Below are positions 23,398 through 35,180 of a stretch of DNA of 64,000 nucleotides, piece after piece (within the stretch, counting starts at the first letter, position 1; every line of letters starts with the position of its first letter). The DNA is from Zhengitettix transpicula (lineage: Eukaryota; Arthropoda; Insecta; Orthoptera; Tetrigidae), in contig CM073590.1 in the NCBI GenBank assembly GCA_037074705.1, positions 9,804,001-9,868,000 of the forward strand. Reading direction: 5' to 3'. Both the position numbers and the translations under genes were made by a program. The notes under the pieces were generated by a model. The model ran no database searches and was not told where the DNA came from. It was given only the letters and a program-made list of their open reading frames with translations.

Positions 23398-24745
23398 TTA
23401 TTACTTAAGCTCATTTGTAAAGCTTAGTGATTCACGAATCGTGAAGAAGGATCCATTATTTGTAAAGTATGCATTTTAATAAGGACAGTTCGTTAGCAAC
23501 GGCAATCGTAAGGAGAAACAACGTGAGAATTTGTGCCATTACAACTTCAGAAAATTAACACCCAGTTTTACGTTTGTTGCCTAATTTTGTTCTGGAAAAA
23601 TTTTGCTTTTTGCAGCAGCGCCGTCATTATGTTTTTTTATTCCGGTTTTGAAAGTTCCGTCAATAACAGGCCGTTTTTCGCACTTTGAAACCTGTGTTAA
23701 AGTGTCTTTAAAAGAGAATTTCCATTCGAGGAGTTAATAATACAAGCTTATAACTTCAGTGGAACGTCGAACGAGCTACACTTAACAACCAGTTCAGAGA
23801 AAAGGCAAATTATGTCCATGAAATCATGCCACTGTCGTACTTACGTTTAGTATTTGTATTCAAATTGAGTTCAAAAACATTTTTGAATATTTCTAAAAAG
23901 AAATCCCAAAGACAAATTGGCCCCATTTAGCAAAATATATGTAAATTCTTGTTGCTTCAGAACACTTATTTATTACGAACTACTGAATCTAAAAAGCACA
24001 ACATATCAGATATATATCACCTAACGTTGATTATCAGTAAATCCAGTAAAGTATGCAAGAAAGCTGATGAAATATCAGAAAAGCATATTTCGTTTATAAG
24101 AGCACAGCTTAGAAATCTTTCCAGGGGGACGTTAGTGGATTTCGGTGTTTGGATCAATTATAAAGATATGAACATCGTGACATGCTATTAGTTTTGTTTG
24201 TGAGTGTGGGAATATAGGTACAGATTTTGTACCGTAGAATCCCAGTCACACGTCTGGCAGGTTCATAATGAGCACCGACAGTGGTGCTGATGCAGTTCAC
24301 AATGTATACAAAATTAAATAATTTAATACCTGATAATGTAATTGATTAGTTACGTTAGTTTTTTGCGGTACCGTCATTCTTCGTGGATAATAATTAATGG
24401 TATTTTGTAAAAGGCGAGTGAAGATCTTATTCGTCACGGAACCGTGATAAAAAACTTTTGTGAATTGAAAAATAATGTGACAGTTTAACATTTAAATACG
24501 TTTATCCGGGAAGTAAGTGATTTCAAATATAATTTTACTCGAGTGTGGCATGACACGAAACTAACTTGTCGGATAGAGGATTTGAAACTGATTTCAGATT
24601 CTTTAATTGTTTAACATGAATATATTTTATATTAATATAACTTTCTTCCTTTATTCAGGGACCAGACAGGGCATTTTTATCGTTCTATGTTGTGTTTAAT
24701 CGGTTGTTGTTATGAACAAATTACTATTTTACGCATTTTAATGAA
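23392..24745. other. AT-rich intronic DNA, no gene seen
   Basis: An 80-codon plus ORF (23949-24191) has a plausible composition but no recognisable motif. Nothing else found. Confidence 0.5.
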
Positions 24746-25535
24746 TCTATATAATAAAAAAGGGCGTATGATTGTTTGTATATATGTATGTACGTATTTA
24801 CGTTAATTTCTATACAAATTTTAACGCGTGGACAAAATGCAACAAAAATTGGTACCCATAATCTTCAAAACACGAGAAACGGTACTGTGGGGTTATAAAC
24901 CGCTAACATAAAGGTGGAAAGAATTATAATAGAAAAATGTGATCATTTTGTGTTAAATTACTACGCGTCAAGAGACCGTGACGTCACGCGCGCGCGCGAG
25001 AGAGACGTTACTACGCGACGAACAAAGGAAATAGTTCCTTTTTCCGTAATGAAATAAAGCAGAAATATTTGATTGAATAAAAAGTATAATTTTATCCAGC
25101 AAAATTCCATCGAATAATAATAAACAATACGAAATACTTTACGATCCTTGCTAAGAAGGTAAGTTAATTTTCGGTCCGTATTAGCGACTGCAATATGGCG
25201 ACTATTTGTTTACATTAAGATATCTAACTAAAACATTAAATCAATTTAATCTTTCGTAATGTCTGAATGCTGAGGGACAATTATATCCTGCAATACTCAA
25301 GGAGTATATTTAAGTATTCTATTCGTAATGAAATTTTGAGGAAAGTTTTTTTTAATTGATGCAATAAAATTGAATGTAATTTATAGCTGTTCAATTAATG
25401 CACTCTCGTTCAAAAGTATGTACGGAACTAGGAACAGTTAGATCTAGGTTAAATCACTTTACTAAAGATTAATATAGAATTAAATACTTTTTCTGGTTTA
25501 TATAAATAAGTACACGGCTAACGCCGAGCACACAG
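24746..25535 (+). mobile_element. Probable non-autonomous Helitron
   Basis: The left end begins TCTATATAATAAAAAAGGGC straight after an A, then GTATGTACG-type repeats, TTTTAACGCGTGGAC and a CAAAAATTGG word. This matches my memory of insect Helitron 5' ends (TC start, TATATAA run, then a GTGGAC block). Near the right end CGGC-TAAC-GCCG (25515-25526) forms a short GC hairpin followed by AGCACACAG, but a clean CTRR terminus is not visible. It has no Rep/helicase coding. A CGCGCGCGCG run lies near 24990. The right boundary is approximate. Confidence 0.55.
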
Positions 25536-25539
25536 ATTA

Positions 25540-25672
25540 TTTAATAATAAGAAAACTAGCCAAATACAGACAAAATAACTCATGAGATAAATACCACAAA
25601 TTATCATACAGTGTGTTATTTATATCATCACTTCTTTTGTCTATATTTTGCTATTTTTCTTATTATTAGTTT
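25540..25672. repeat. Fold-back repeat F4 (B type, core lost)
   Basis: The reverse complement of 25598-25540 aligns with 25610-25672. Both show a TATTTAT word, TTTTGTCTNTATTTNGCTA and TTTTCTTATTATTA. The centre is only about 11 bp and the GAAACGT core is missing. It abuts the right end of the putative Helitron, which suggests insertion into or next to it. Confidence 0.75.
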
Positions 25673-27423
25673 TCAAACTAGACGTCAATATTTCATTTGT
25701 TACCGACAGAACAAATTAATTGGCGCCGACATAAAACTATCGTTAGCTCTCAGCCAGAAGAAGGAATAAAAAGACGCAACATTCAGTTCTTCAAAATAAT
25801 TATCGACAGGAAAGACAAGACTTTCAGGTATATTTATTTGAAATTAATGAGGTTTTAAATACTTGATCATTTTAAAGAAGGTGTGTACGATGCAGAAATA
25901 AAAGCAACTGGATATTAAAATACGATTATTAATCAAAAAAAAATTTTTCTTGGATTTGTAACATTCCAGGAATGTATACTATCCTGCTGAAACACGCTGA
26001 TTATTATAGTCTGTACCGACATATAAATTTCCTGGTCACAAACGTGGTGACGGTAGCGTCGTTGAAAAATCTTAGTAGAGTCCAGAATCCTATACTTACT
26101 AAGTTTGAGCCCGAGCTGAAATCCAATATATTTATAGTCATCCTCTGATGTTTGTGGCTTAGTTTAAAAATAGGTTGTTTGTTTTATATCATTTAATTAT
26201 CGTAATATGCCACTGAGAATGTGATACCAGAAAAGTTGTTTTACATTTTAAAAAATTCCAAACTGCATCATGTTAGCTGTAGAAATGATTATTGGTTTCT
26301 TTAAGGATTCTGTTGAAATACCGCCATCTAACACAAGTGAAGTCTTAATTTCTCGAAGTGCATGAGGGAAAACATGTGTCACTTGAAAAATGCCGACGTA
26401 ACGCTATTGGCTCTTGCGGGTCTCGTGACGTTTTGATTTGATTTTTGCATCGATTTGTAAGGTTCCAGGAATGTATACTTTGCGCTGCAAGTGCGTGCAG
26501 GTCCGGAATGACCTTGCCTTGGACGCGTGTATTCTTAGCCGCCTAATTGGGCTCCGGGCTAAGAATTACGTCCAGCTTCTTTATCATCCATTGTGGACCT
26601 GTTTTCGTGCCCGCCACACCGTGAGATCCTCCAAGGTTCGATATGGACGAGTATAGAAGGATAAATAATTATAAGTTAAAAGCCACTTTTCGACATGGCA
26701 TGATATAACCGGCAGGCAGCAAAACAAAGCTACGAGCTATGTTACTTTCTCTTTTTTTCTAACCCCGAGGTGAGGCAGTGGCTGGAGATACCTGGAGGGC
26801 AGGTACAGTTTTGACCTAAATGCTTGCAGTAGGGCTGGAGGGCTTCGGTAACACGCACATACCACTTTGACATCACATCACAGCTTCTTGTGCGGAAAAT
26901 CCAGATAATTCTAAACTAAAAGTAAATAATAGTCAAGTTTTCGGTAACTCAAAGTTTCCTTAATCTCAGGTTGCTTTATAATATATTTCGTAAACACCTT
27001 CTTTAAAATTATCAAGTAGTTAAAATCTCATTAATTTCAAATAAATATACCTCAAAATGCTGGCTGTGATGAGGGTCATTAGATTGGCGAACTGAATTTT
27101 CAGTCTTTTTATTACGGGTTTCTGACTGAGTGCTACCGATTATTTTACAGCGGGCGCAATTAAAATTTGTTCTGACGATAGCAAATTCACTAGAACGCGT
27201 AAAATAGTTATTAGTACTATAAAAAATTAAATCGATTAAAAACTGCTTAGAACGATAGAAAGGTTCTGTCTGAATTTAATCCAGGAATATACAGTCGATC
27301 TTCAATTGTACTGAAGAATATTGATAAAGAATCCTAAAAATGGTCGACAAGAAGACTCTTAAAAGGTGGTTGTATAAAAAAATGTTGAAGTTCTTTTAGT
27401 GTAACAGGGTACAGGAGGCTAAT
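25673..27423. other. Intronic DNA, no gene seen
   Basis: Mostly AT-rich. A patch at 26400-26660 is G+C-richer and gives a 72-codon plus ORF without a domain; it may be a weak regulatory candidate. Confidence 0.5.
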
Positions 27424-27835
27424 AGTCAAATCTCCCTTTTAATAGGATAGGAAGGAAGGGAGATACGGAAAGGTAATTCAAGGTAGCCAAGTATTATGTA
27501 GGGTCGGGCTATGGTTTAAAAATCCTACCCGACATTCACCTAAAAGTGATGCAAGACAAACCCTAGAAAACCAGAATCAGATAGATAGGGCACTTGGTAC
27601 TTGTCCCACGCCCTTCCGATGGCGAGAGAGGGGTTTGCCGTGGAGACGCGTGCCACGATGGGTTTAGGAGGCAGGTGGCCGACTGTTCCAATAGGAACAG
27701 TCAACACGTATGCCCAAGGACTGCGACCCCGGAACATACACCTCTCAAAACTGGCCGAGGTGCCTAGGCTTGTGGAAACCTTAGTTCAAAAGCAGAGAAA
27801 AAAAGGTTCTGCCTACATGACCTAAGGTGAGGTAC
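27424..27835 (-). repeat. Dispersed repeat R1, copy B (most complete, ~410 bp)
   Basis: On the minus strand it contains, in order, GGCAGAACC, GAACTAAGG, AGGCACCTCGGCC, GAGAGGTGTATGTTCCGGGG, CTTGGGCATACG, GCGTGGGACAAGTACC, TTTTCTAGGGTTTGT and GTCGGGTAGGATTTTTAAAC. It then runs to a CTATTAAAA end. The 5' half is shared with 1957-2142 and the 3' half with 55017-55225. A GGCAAATGCCGGG-type block near the 3' end (seen best in copy C) resembles the tails of arthropod SINEs. The ORFs inside are not conserved between copies. Confidence 0.85.
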
Positions 27836-29382
27836 CACAGGTAATAAAATAATATTGAAGATTTAATCGTCAGAGGATATAAGGAATGAGAATTATCTAG
27901 CAATGGTGAGCGAGAGGAGTCTTTGAATTATTTCTAAAATAAAACAAGAAAAGTTAGTTGGTCACACCCTACAAGAATATTAAATATTCATCAAATCAGG
28001 TCATTAAGGATGTAGCACGTACAATGATGAATATTTTAGCCGTGCAGTGCGACAAAAAGAAAGTCCAATTGAAATATAAAGCAAAAATATGTATGAATAT
28101 ATCTTTAAACATCTGTTGGGTTAATTCACATTAAACATTATACTTCGATATAAAACATGATACACATATCATTATACTTAATAATATCAAATCATGACTA
28201 GAAAAAATATATACAAGAAGATGGTTCAAATAGAACTTTATACACAATTTTCTTGAGATGTAGCAACGAAGTAGTCTATTAACGCTGATTGTAATATTAT
28301 TCAATTTACCAATTAAGGACAAGCCAAGTTAATTTTGGGCATTGATAAGGTACGATCCGGTAAGGGTAAGTTAAGAGCGTCTGATATATTTAATTGCGGT
28401 AGTAAAGGGCTTACGACTCCGGAGATGAGGCGCTGGACCAGGCTGCGTGTGGCCTCTCAAAACGCAGCGGTGGTCCCTTCTATAAATATAACACCACATT
28501 CGCCATTTGTAAGAAAAAACTATTCAAGTGGATTCATTTTACCAGGAAAGTGAACATGTAACAAAAAAATGTCTGGAATGACCCATTAATAAGGAACCAG
28601 TTAAAATTTCATTCTGTAATTTCGGATAACGAGGCTCCTGGTTAATCGTCCTAATTAAGGCTTTCAACATTGTAAAACTTACGTCCGGCAGAAACATAGA
28701 TAATTTTGTAATCTCTTCCCTTTTACGATTGGCTTCATATAATTACTACCGTGGTTACTAAGTTTCATATTCTGAGGCAATTAACATTTTTAACTTTGGG
28801 AAGTTCAAATAATTCGGAAGATCTGACTAATATTAGGTCTATGCTACAAAACATAATATAATAGTTTGAATAAGCAAGCAATCCAAACCACGTTGTTTGT
28901 AAGAACGTGTAGAAATTTATGAACGAATTGAAACAATATAAATATTATTTTAATTTAACTGAGATAAAATTTCAAAGCAATCTCGTTGTGCATTTAACAT
29001 AATTTATAAACGACGTTATATCATTCACAATAAAAAATTATAAAATAACATAAACAGTATACAGGAAACAGTAAATTATTAATATAGACTAGTTTCAAAA
29101 GTTTTTAAAGAACACGTAAAAAATCGACTTTCCTAGAATTTATGTAATCGGAATATATCAAAGGGGAATTAAATATGCGGTAACATCCGTACATTAGAAA
29201 AAGAAATAGTAGAGTGATATTTCGAACAAAATTTAAAAATATTATTTTTTATCCTATTTAAAGGAATGTCTAAACAGAAGCTACTCCTAGTAAAATCGGA
29301 TACCGAAACATGGCTAGCAATTACAGTTTTCATCAGTTCCTCATTGAAGTAGACTCACGTTGCAGATTCAAATTAACATAAC
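27836..29382. other. AT-rich intronic DNA, no gene seen
   Basis: Two ORFs of 63-72 codons without domains; the second (28335-28553) sits in a small G+C-richer patch. No matched repeats. Confidence 0.55.
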
Positions 29383-29900
29383 GTGTTCCCAATGATTTAC
29401 GCTGCTAATAAGAATGCGAATCGCGTCGCACATGAAATTAATGCCGAAGTGTACACGCTAAGCTTTTGTCATAAAGTACCCCCGTCCAATTTGATGCGAT
29501 TTTTCTATTGGGAGATTCTCATAGTTTATTGCCTCAATTTTGACAAAAATCTGAGAAATAGAATTATCCGGCGGGTGGCGCAAAATTCGATTTATGGTAA
29601 TTGGAAATGTGAACCTTCGTAGCTTCGAGGTTGTGGCTGATTTACAAGAATTGCCCGGCGAGCGCAATTGATAACTCCTAAACTCCACGGGAGTCGCCGT
29701 TTAAATGTCAACTCGTCCACTAAACTCCATTCACATTTACGACTCACGTTATTCCAGATTGTAATTTTACCGCCCCTCAGTCGTTTCACTGTTTGATACG
29801 CGTTTTATCGTGTGACAGCTGTAATTGATGAACTCATCTCCAAGACTGTAATTTAAGCTACGCAGGACAAGGTCCTCGACTGTTTTTTACTAGGCACTGT
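29383..29900. promoter_or_regulatory. Candidate enhancer patch
   Basis: Contains TGTAATTTTACCGCCCC, CGCGTTTTATCGTG (a posterior-Hox-like TTTATCG word) and GCGCAATTGATAACTCC. Three overlapping 65-79 codon ORFs on both strands are attributed to raised G+C content. Confidence 0.35.
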
Positions 29901-30841
29901 TTGAGGTGAGACGTCCAGTGGTAAAAAGAGTTACAGGAACAGACAAAGAACAATATGGAATGGTTCATAATAATAAGTTTTTCGTATATATAATACACAT
30001 CTCGTAGACCATGACTATGTCTGATTCAGAATTGTAATATTGTTTCTTAAGAAAAACGTGGGTGACATCTAATAAAACTTGCAAGTATTTTAACTCGGCT
30101 GGTAAGCTTAGCTGGAAACTGCTCTGTTAAAAAGTATTGAAAATCCTATCTCTGGAATCTGAAAGTTGCTCTAAAGATTTTAAATTTTTTTTAAGTTAGT
30201 TAATAATGAGATTGTATTGATTTACTTGATAAATTAGATTTTAGAGTTCCTTCTATAAACATTGAAATATATTTTTGTTATGAAGCATTAGGGCCTATAG
30301 AGTAAATTATACCTTCAACAATCCCATAATAAGAATATCAGATTTGGTTAATGATGTCGATATTTATTTAAAACTTTCTGGAATATTAATGTTGATTAAA
30401 TATAAGATTTATATTTATGATTAATTTCGTAAAAATATTGTTTAGGTATTATAAATGTAACTTTTATGTGAAAATTTGTGTAATTATTTTATTAATATAA
30501 AATTGACAAAAGTCTGTAACAAGTAAATAAATAAAATAAAATTTTTAGTACTGCGTTAATATTACGACGAGCAGACAAATCGACACTTTTTCGACTCAGA
30601 GCTAACAAATTGGAGTAATTTTAATTGAGTAATTTTGATTGAGTAATTCAAGTGGTTTCCAAATATTCTTACAAATATTTATCAGTGGCAAATAGAAGAA
30701 TCGGCTGAGGCGTAATAGAACTAGTACATAGCAGTCAAATATGTCATTGGGTACAAACCATTGATTTTTTGTTCAAACTATTGGATGCCTTGTTTCTAAT
30801 AACCAGGAGGTATTGAATTATGTCTATAAGAAAAACTGGCA
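29901..30841. other. AT-rich intronic DNA, no gene seen
   Basis: No ORF above 60 codons and no matched repeat. A short local repeat of GAGTAATT occurs around 30612-30645. Confidence 0.6.
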
Positions 30842-31171
30842 TTATAAACTTAGTGTCTCAGTGTCCATTAATCTGAATTCCGAATGGAGAAGAATAGCCC
30901 ATGGACAATTTTCTCGTACTATAAAATTGAATTTAATGTCTTCTCGCTCTACTACTCCCCTCTTAATCGGCATTAAAGTGACATTATGTTTGCAGCATTT
31001 CATATCGTTCATTTTTCGTTTACATTTTTTCTGAATATCGTAACTCGTAACTAAGGCGACTGTCCTATTGAAACCTGAAAGTAAAAAGTTATATGAATCA
31101 GGCAGACCTAACATTTCCCGGCAATTTTTTTCCTTCAAACTAATCCGAACGGTTGAAGCAGACTCGGACAC
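30842..31171 (-). other. Unrecognised 109-codon ORF
   Basis: ATG at 31171, stop by 30842. The composition is balanced (several C, K, R and W residues rather than low-complexity F/I/N), which makes it somewhat more protein-like than its neighbours. I see no signal peptide, transmembrane segment or known motif. No polypyrimidine/AG acceptor was identified beside it. It could be a decayed transposon or retrocopy piece, or chance. Confidence 0.25.
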
Positions 31172-31635
31172 ACACGACGCCTTGCGAATCTGAAGAGAGT
31201 GACCCTCCCACGCACGCTTCCGGCTCTATCTGTCGGCGCCTGGTCCACGCGCGAGCTATCTGCAGCCCGGAAGAGTGGCACACGCCAGGAGATAACACCA
31301 CCCGGGAACTTCCCGTACGTTCATCTCCAGGTTTTACAAAAAAAAACGAATACTAGAAACACTCCCCTGGCCGGAAATATCAACTCTTAACGACTCACTC
31401 CCAAACTTGCGATTTGAAGGCAATTTCAGAGAGACCGGAAATTTAAACGAGTTGATATTACCCGTAGCAAAAGAGAAATTGACAGTCGAAAACTTATCTG
31501 ATTTTCATCAACAGACATTTTGGGAATAAAGATAAGGTCGAAATCGGTAAATATAACAACAAATACTGTGTTGTACAACAACTGAATAATTATCCAGAAG
31601 TTACCACAGACAATATTTTATTAAAACCTTATAAA
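31172..31635. other. G+C-rich patch then AT-rich DNA
   Basis: 31172-31330 is G+C-rich (e.g. CGGCGCCTGGTCCACGCGCG) with two overlapping ORFs of 63-67 codons lacking domains. The remainder shows nothing. Confidence 0.4.
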
Positions 31636-31820
31636 AATGCAGAAGAAAGTATAATACTATACAGATGGAAACTTATTATTGCTTCATTGCAGCTGTTAAG
31701 GAAAATAGTCATTTATTAAAAAAATCTTAGAAAAATAGAGAAGAAATTATAATACTATGCAATTGTAAACTTAATATTGATACATTACAACTATTTAGGA
31801 AAATATTCTCTATATTTAAT
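31636..31820. repeat. Two-copy direct repeat, ~98-bp period
   Basis: AGAAGAAAGTATAATACTAT at 31641 recurs as AGAAGAAATTATAATACTAT at 31739. Both are followed by a TAAACTTA or GAAACTTA word, an ATTGCTTCATT or ATTGATACATT word and an AGGAAAATA word. It is an imperfect tandem duplication. Confidence 0.75.
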
Positions 31821-32567
31821 TTATCGTCGGAAGCTAGGCTCGCTCATAGATAATGAAATAAGATATTACTTACGCAACGTCTAACCATTTAATTGTTAAT
31901 TTACTTTACTTTAATATCTACAGTAATTTAAGAGAATTTGCTGAATATAAGAATATATGAAAGAGATAACCAAGACATTTCTCCTGGAATTATTTGCAAG
32001 TCGGTATAGAACTGTCATTTTTCTTAGTACCTGTAATAAATTATTTAACTTTAAATATGTATTACAATACTGCCTCGGGAAGTTTTTGACAAGATCTGGG
32101 AGAAGGAACCACGTCTCTTATCAAATCGTGAAATAACTAATTCCACGCGCCGTTTCTTTCGTGTGTCTGGCCCAACTTACAAGGAATTAAAATACTGATA
32201 ACAACTAGCTATGCTTCTAATTTATAATTTATCAGGAAACGGGATCTTTTAAGGATATCTTTAATAATACCATCATTAGTTGCCACGAGATAAAGAATTC
32301 TGTGAATCCAACCAACGATTTTGTCATTACCGTGTTACGTACCTAAAATCTCTGAGACAAAAATATTACTAAAATAGGAGATAGTATCAACTCGAATGTT
32401 AATCAATACTTGGAAGAAATACTCGATATAATAATTTCAGTACTATAAGTGTAAGGAAAAGTACTCCATAAAACGATGATATCAGAAGAAATGCAAAATG
32501 GATAATTTCGTTAATACAGCTGTAAGAAGTTCGCAGAATGCGAATTAATAGAAGGAAATAAAACGTC
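31821..32567. other. AT-rich intronic DNA, no gene seen
   Basis: No ORF above 60 codons and no repeat matched. Confidence 0.6.
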
Positions 32568-32940
32568 TAATGAACTTAGGGATAAAAAGCCATCTACCGG
32601 TGCATATTGTCATTATCGTTTTAAGGCTGTTATTTAACGAGCGATATAATGTGGCGTGGTGTAAATTGGCCCCTTTATTACCCCGTAGCTATATAATCAA
32701 ATCCAGTTTGAGCAACATTTACTCGCCGCTCAGTACTATTTGTTTTATCTTAACGCTGATTGCGGCTTTATCCCCTGCTGCAAAAATGACGCTGTTTTTG
32801 TCACTCGACGAAACCGGTCCAGCCTCTCTGTCCGCCCGAAATATTATCTCGTTGCCCCAGGGTTCTAATCCGTCCATTCCGGTTTTTGGCTTGGGGTGTG
32901 CTTCGTGTCAACTGAACTAAAATGATACCTCTTGATTTGC
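32568..32940. promoter_or_regulatory. Candidate enhancer patch
   Basis: A 116-codon plus ORF covers it but has no domain and no codon bias I can defend. Site-like words include CCTTTATTACCCCGTAG, CTATTTGTTTTATCTTAACG and CGAAATATTATCTCG. Its borders with AT-rich DNA are sharp. Confidence 0.35.
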
Positions 32941-33409
32941 AAGTATAACATTCCCTTGGTCATATAAATTTCTCTGTACGCAAATAAAACTGAAAATACC
33001 AAATATGCAACAATATTTCGGAATATATATGTATAAAACTTAATTTAACCGTCTTCCAAGCTTAGTTAAAATTCATTTGGAAAAAAGCGCCATTAGAGGA
33101 AACATAAAAACTGTCTTTTGTCATTTTCTTAATAAAATAAGACATCTCAGTTCTCTCTAAAAGCCGTCAGCTATTGAAAAACACCTTAAATTCATCTATA
33201 TAAGGAAAGACATACTAAATACTAAACGCAACGTTCACACAATGGACAATTCATATGAATTTAACACTTGCTTATACGTGGGGGGTAATATTATTCATGG
33301 AGCTATTGTAAAGTTCACAGAGCAAAGGATGCTATTTTACGGTCCGTCGCAATGCTAATTAATTACCATCTATCAAAATAAAAATAACAACACACGTTTC
33401 CCAGAAATG
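32941..33409. other. AT-rich intronic DNA, no gene seen
   Basis: Featureless apart from A/T runs. Confidence 0.6.
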
Positions 33410-33560
33410 TAATTGTTTCCTGGTCCAGACGGAGCGTGTGCAACTATATCAGAAGCGCAATTAGGCTTCGTGTTCTGCGATCATGCGAATCAAATTAGAA
33501 TGCATGCAGCCCCGACCGGCGCAATGGGACTGGCCGCCATTGCAAATTAATCCATATTGT
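33410..33560. promoter_or_regulatory. Compact candidate enhancer with POU- and YY1/Pho-like words
   Basis: Contains GCGCAATTAGGC, GAATCAAATTAGAATGC and GGCCGCCATTGCAAATT (33532-33548) running into AATCC. The last joins a YY1/Pho-type GCCAT core to an octamer-like TTGCAAAT, and the identical 17-mer recurs at 59332. Confidence 0.4.
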
Positions 33561-33987
33561 TCACAAAGACACGCACACTGAACATTCCTCTCGATTCATC
33601 GCGTCAACACTATTCAAGTTTGAAAATAGTCTTGCTACAGGACCCCCCGCAGCGCATTTATCTTCGTGTCGGCTTCACTCAAGTAAATGAATATTTGAAT
33701 CTTCTTTCGGATGTCTTGAGGTCTCAATCAGTCACAAGGAACACAGCGGAAATTATTTGATGGTATCGTTTCATTTTCTAGTTAAATGGTGTAATTGGTA
33801 TGACGAGCATATACGGCCCTGATCAATTTCAATCTTTATATAATATTGTTAAAATTTGAAAAACAATTATTATGTATTGAAATTAAAATATAAAACATCC
33901 GTGTCAAAGTTATACTAATTTGATATATTAATAGCCACATAACAAATAAAACCGCAAAAGACGTAAGAAAGACACACCGCAAAAAAC
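33561..33987. other. Intronic DNA, no gene seen
   Basis: A 67-codon plus ORF without a domain. Otherwise AT-rich. Confidence 0.55.
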
Positions 33988-34110
33988 TAGGTGACGAACT
34001 CAGAATTCAGTTTGGAGTTCGTCACCTAAATTGCTCGCATTACAGATTTTGGCTTTTTTTTAATAACCTGAAGAAATCTACAAGGGTTGCATAAACACTG
34101 TGAGATATTT
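33988..34110. repeat. Fold-back repeat F5: perfect 14-bp hairpin plus CCTGAAGAA core
   Basis: TAGGTGACGAACTC (33988-34001) and GAGTTCGTCACCTA (34015-34028) are exact reverse complements around a 13-nt loop. About 40 bp on, CCTGAAGAAATCTACAAGGG (34068-34087) starts a degenerate family core, followed by a GATATTTATTTAGCAC tail resembling the B-type tail at 7000 and 11170. Only the centre of the left copy is retained. Confidence 0.6.
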
Positions 34111-34679
34111 ATTTAGCACTTAGTTTTTGTGTATTATATGGAAATTTATTTATGTAATTAATTTAATGTATGATCGAGTTGTAATTTGTTATAGTATATA
34201 TTTTTCAAAATCTTACATTGTTCCAACATAGATAAGGATTGTACGTGTGATTAATTGGGAGAAGCGATTAATTAGGTGTTTCATTTAGTATTAGTTATGA
34301 ATAGATTTCGGTGTGCATCTGCTTCGATTGTCGTTTTATAAAGTATACTAATGTTGAGTACGAAACAAAATAATTTCTTTCTGGCCTATAATGCTTTTGC
34401 TGACGAAAGTTTAACGATATAAGAGTTTTAACTAATATGTTTCTCTACATACCTGAATGGTATAACTCAAGAAGGTGAGACGTTTTCACAGTACTTCAAC
34501 AAATCCAGGACGAGATCCACACAGAGAAATGATTAATCGTCATTGTATCTCGTCACGGACGAAGTAACGAGACACACTCATTTATTGAGTTATCATCCCG
34601 TGACGATCCCATTTTTGGTGAGAATAAAAGGTATGTCTTTGAAAACACCCTACCTTACGTAATGAATCTCTCTTCTCCT
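34111..34679. other. AT-rich intronic DNA, no gene seen
   Basis: No ORF above 60 codons. GTATCTCGTCACGGACGAAG and ATCATCCCGTGACGATCCC near 34543-34610 share a CGTCACGG-type word in inverse orientation, possibly a weak hairpin. Confidence 0.5.
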
Positions 34680-35180
34680 TTTAGCCACGGTTGACAGTGT
34701 GGTAAAGTTCCCTCAAAATCGCCGTTTTAGCTCACCACAATTCTGCTTAAAAGGCTTTAGCTCTCTAATTTGCGGCATTGTCAGGTGAGCAGCACCTGTC
34801 TGCAGAGGATGCGTTGTTAACGACACGTCGCGACGCCGGGTGATGGATGGGCGATCTGCTCGCTGTAATACGACACGCCGTTGCTCCGTAACAGACTCGC
34901 TGACAGCCCGGGATTAATGGCAGTCTAAACACTCTACAAAATGGTGTAATTGAATACGGCCGACGACGTACTTACACATTCCTGTATAGTTAAACCGCTA
35001 ACGTTAGCTCAGAGATCTCCAACAGCAGACAAGCCTGTAACTGACAACGGAAACTCACCGCGTTCTATCGTATGAACTTGAAAATAATCACAACGTCGTC
35101 GTGTCTGGCAACAGGGAGCACCATTTTTGAGAAGATATGATTGGCTGAAGAACACACTGACAGGCCGTGGTGTGGATAAC
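34680..35180. promoter_or_regulatory. Candidate enhancer patch
   Basis: Balanced composition with words such as CTCTAATTTGCGGC, GCTGTAATACGACACGCCG and CGGGATTAATGGCAG. No ORF over 60 codons despite higher G+C. Confidence 0.35.

Noticed and set aside
24064..24090. CTGATGA followed by AGAAA, hammerhead-like
   Set aside because: No stem II or cleavage-site stem. A 7-mer is expected several times in 64 kb. The similar CTGATGA at 43301 also lacks GAAA.
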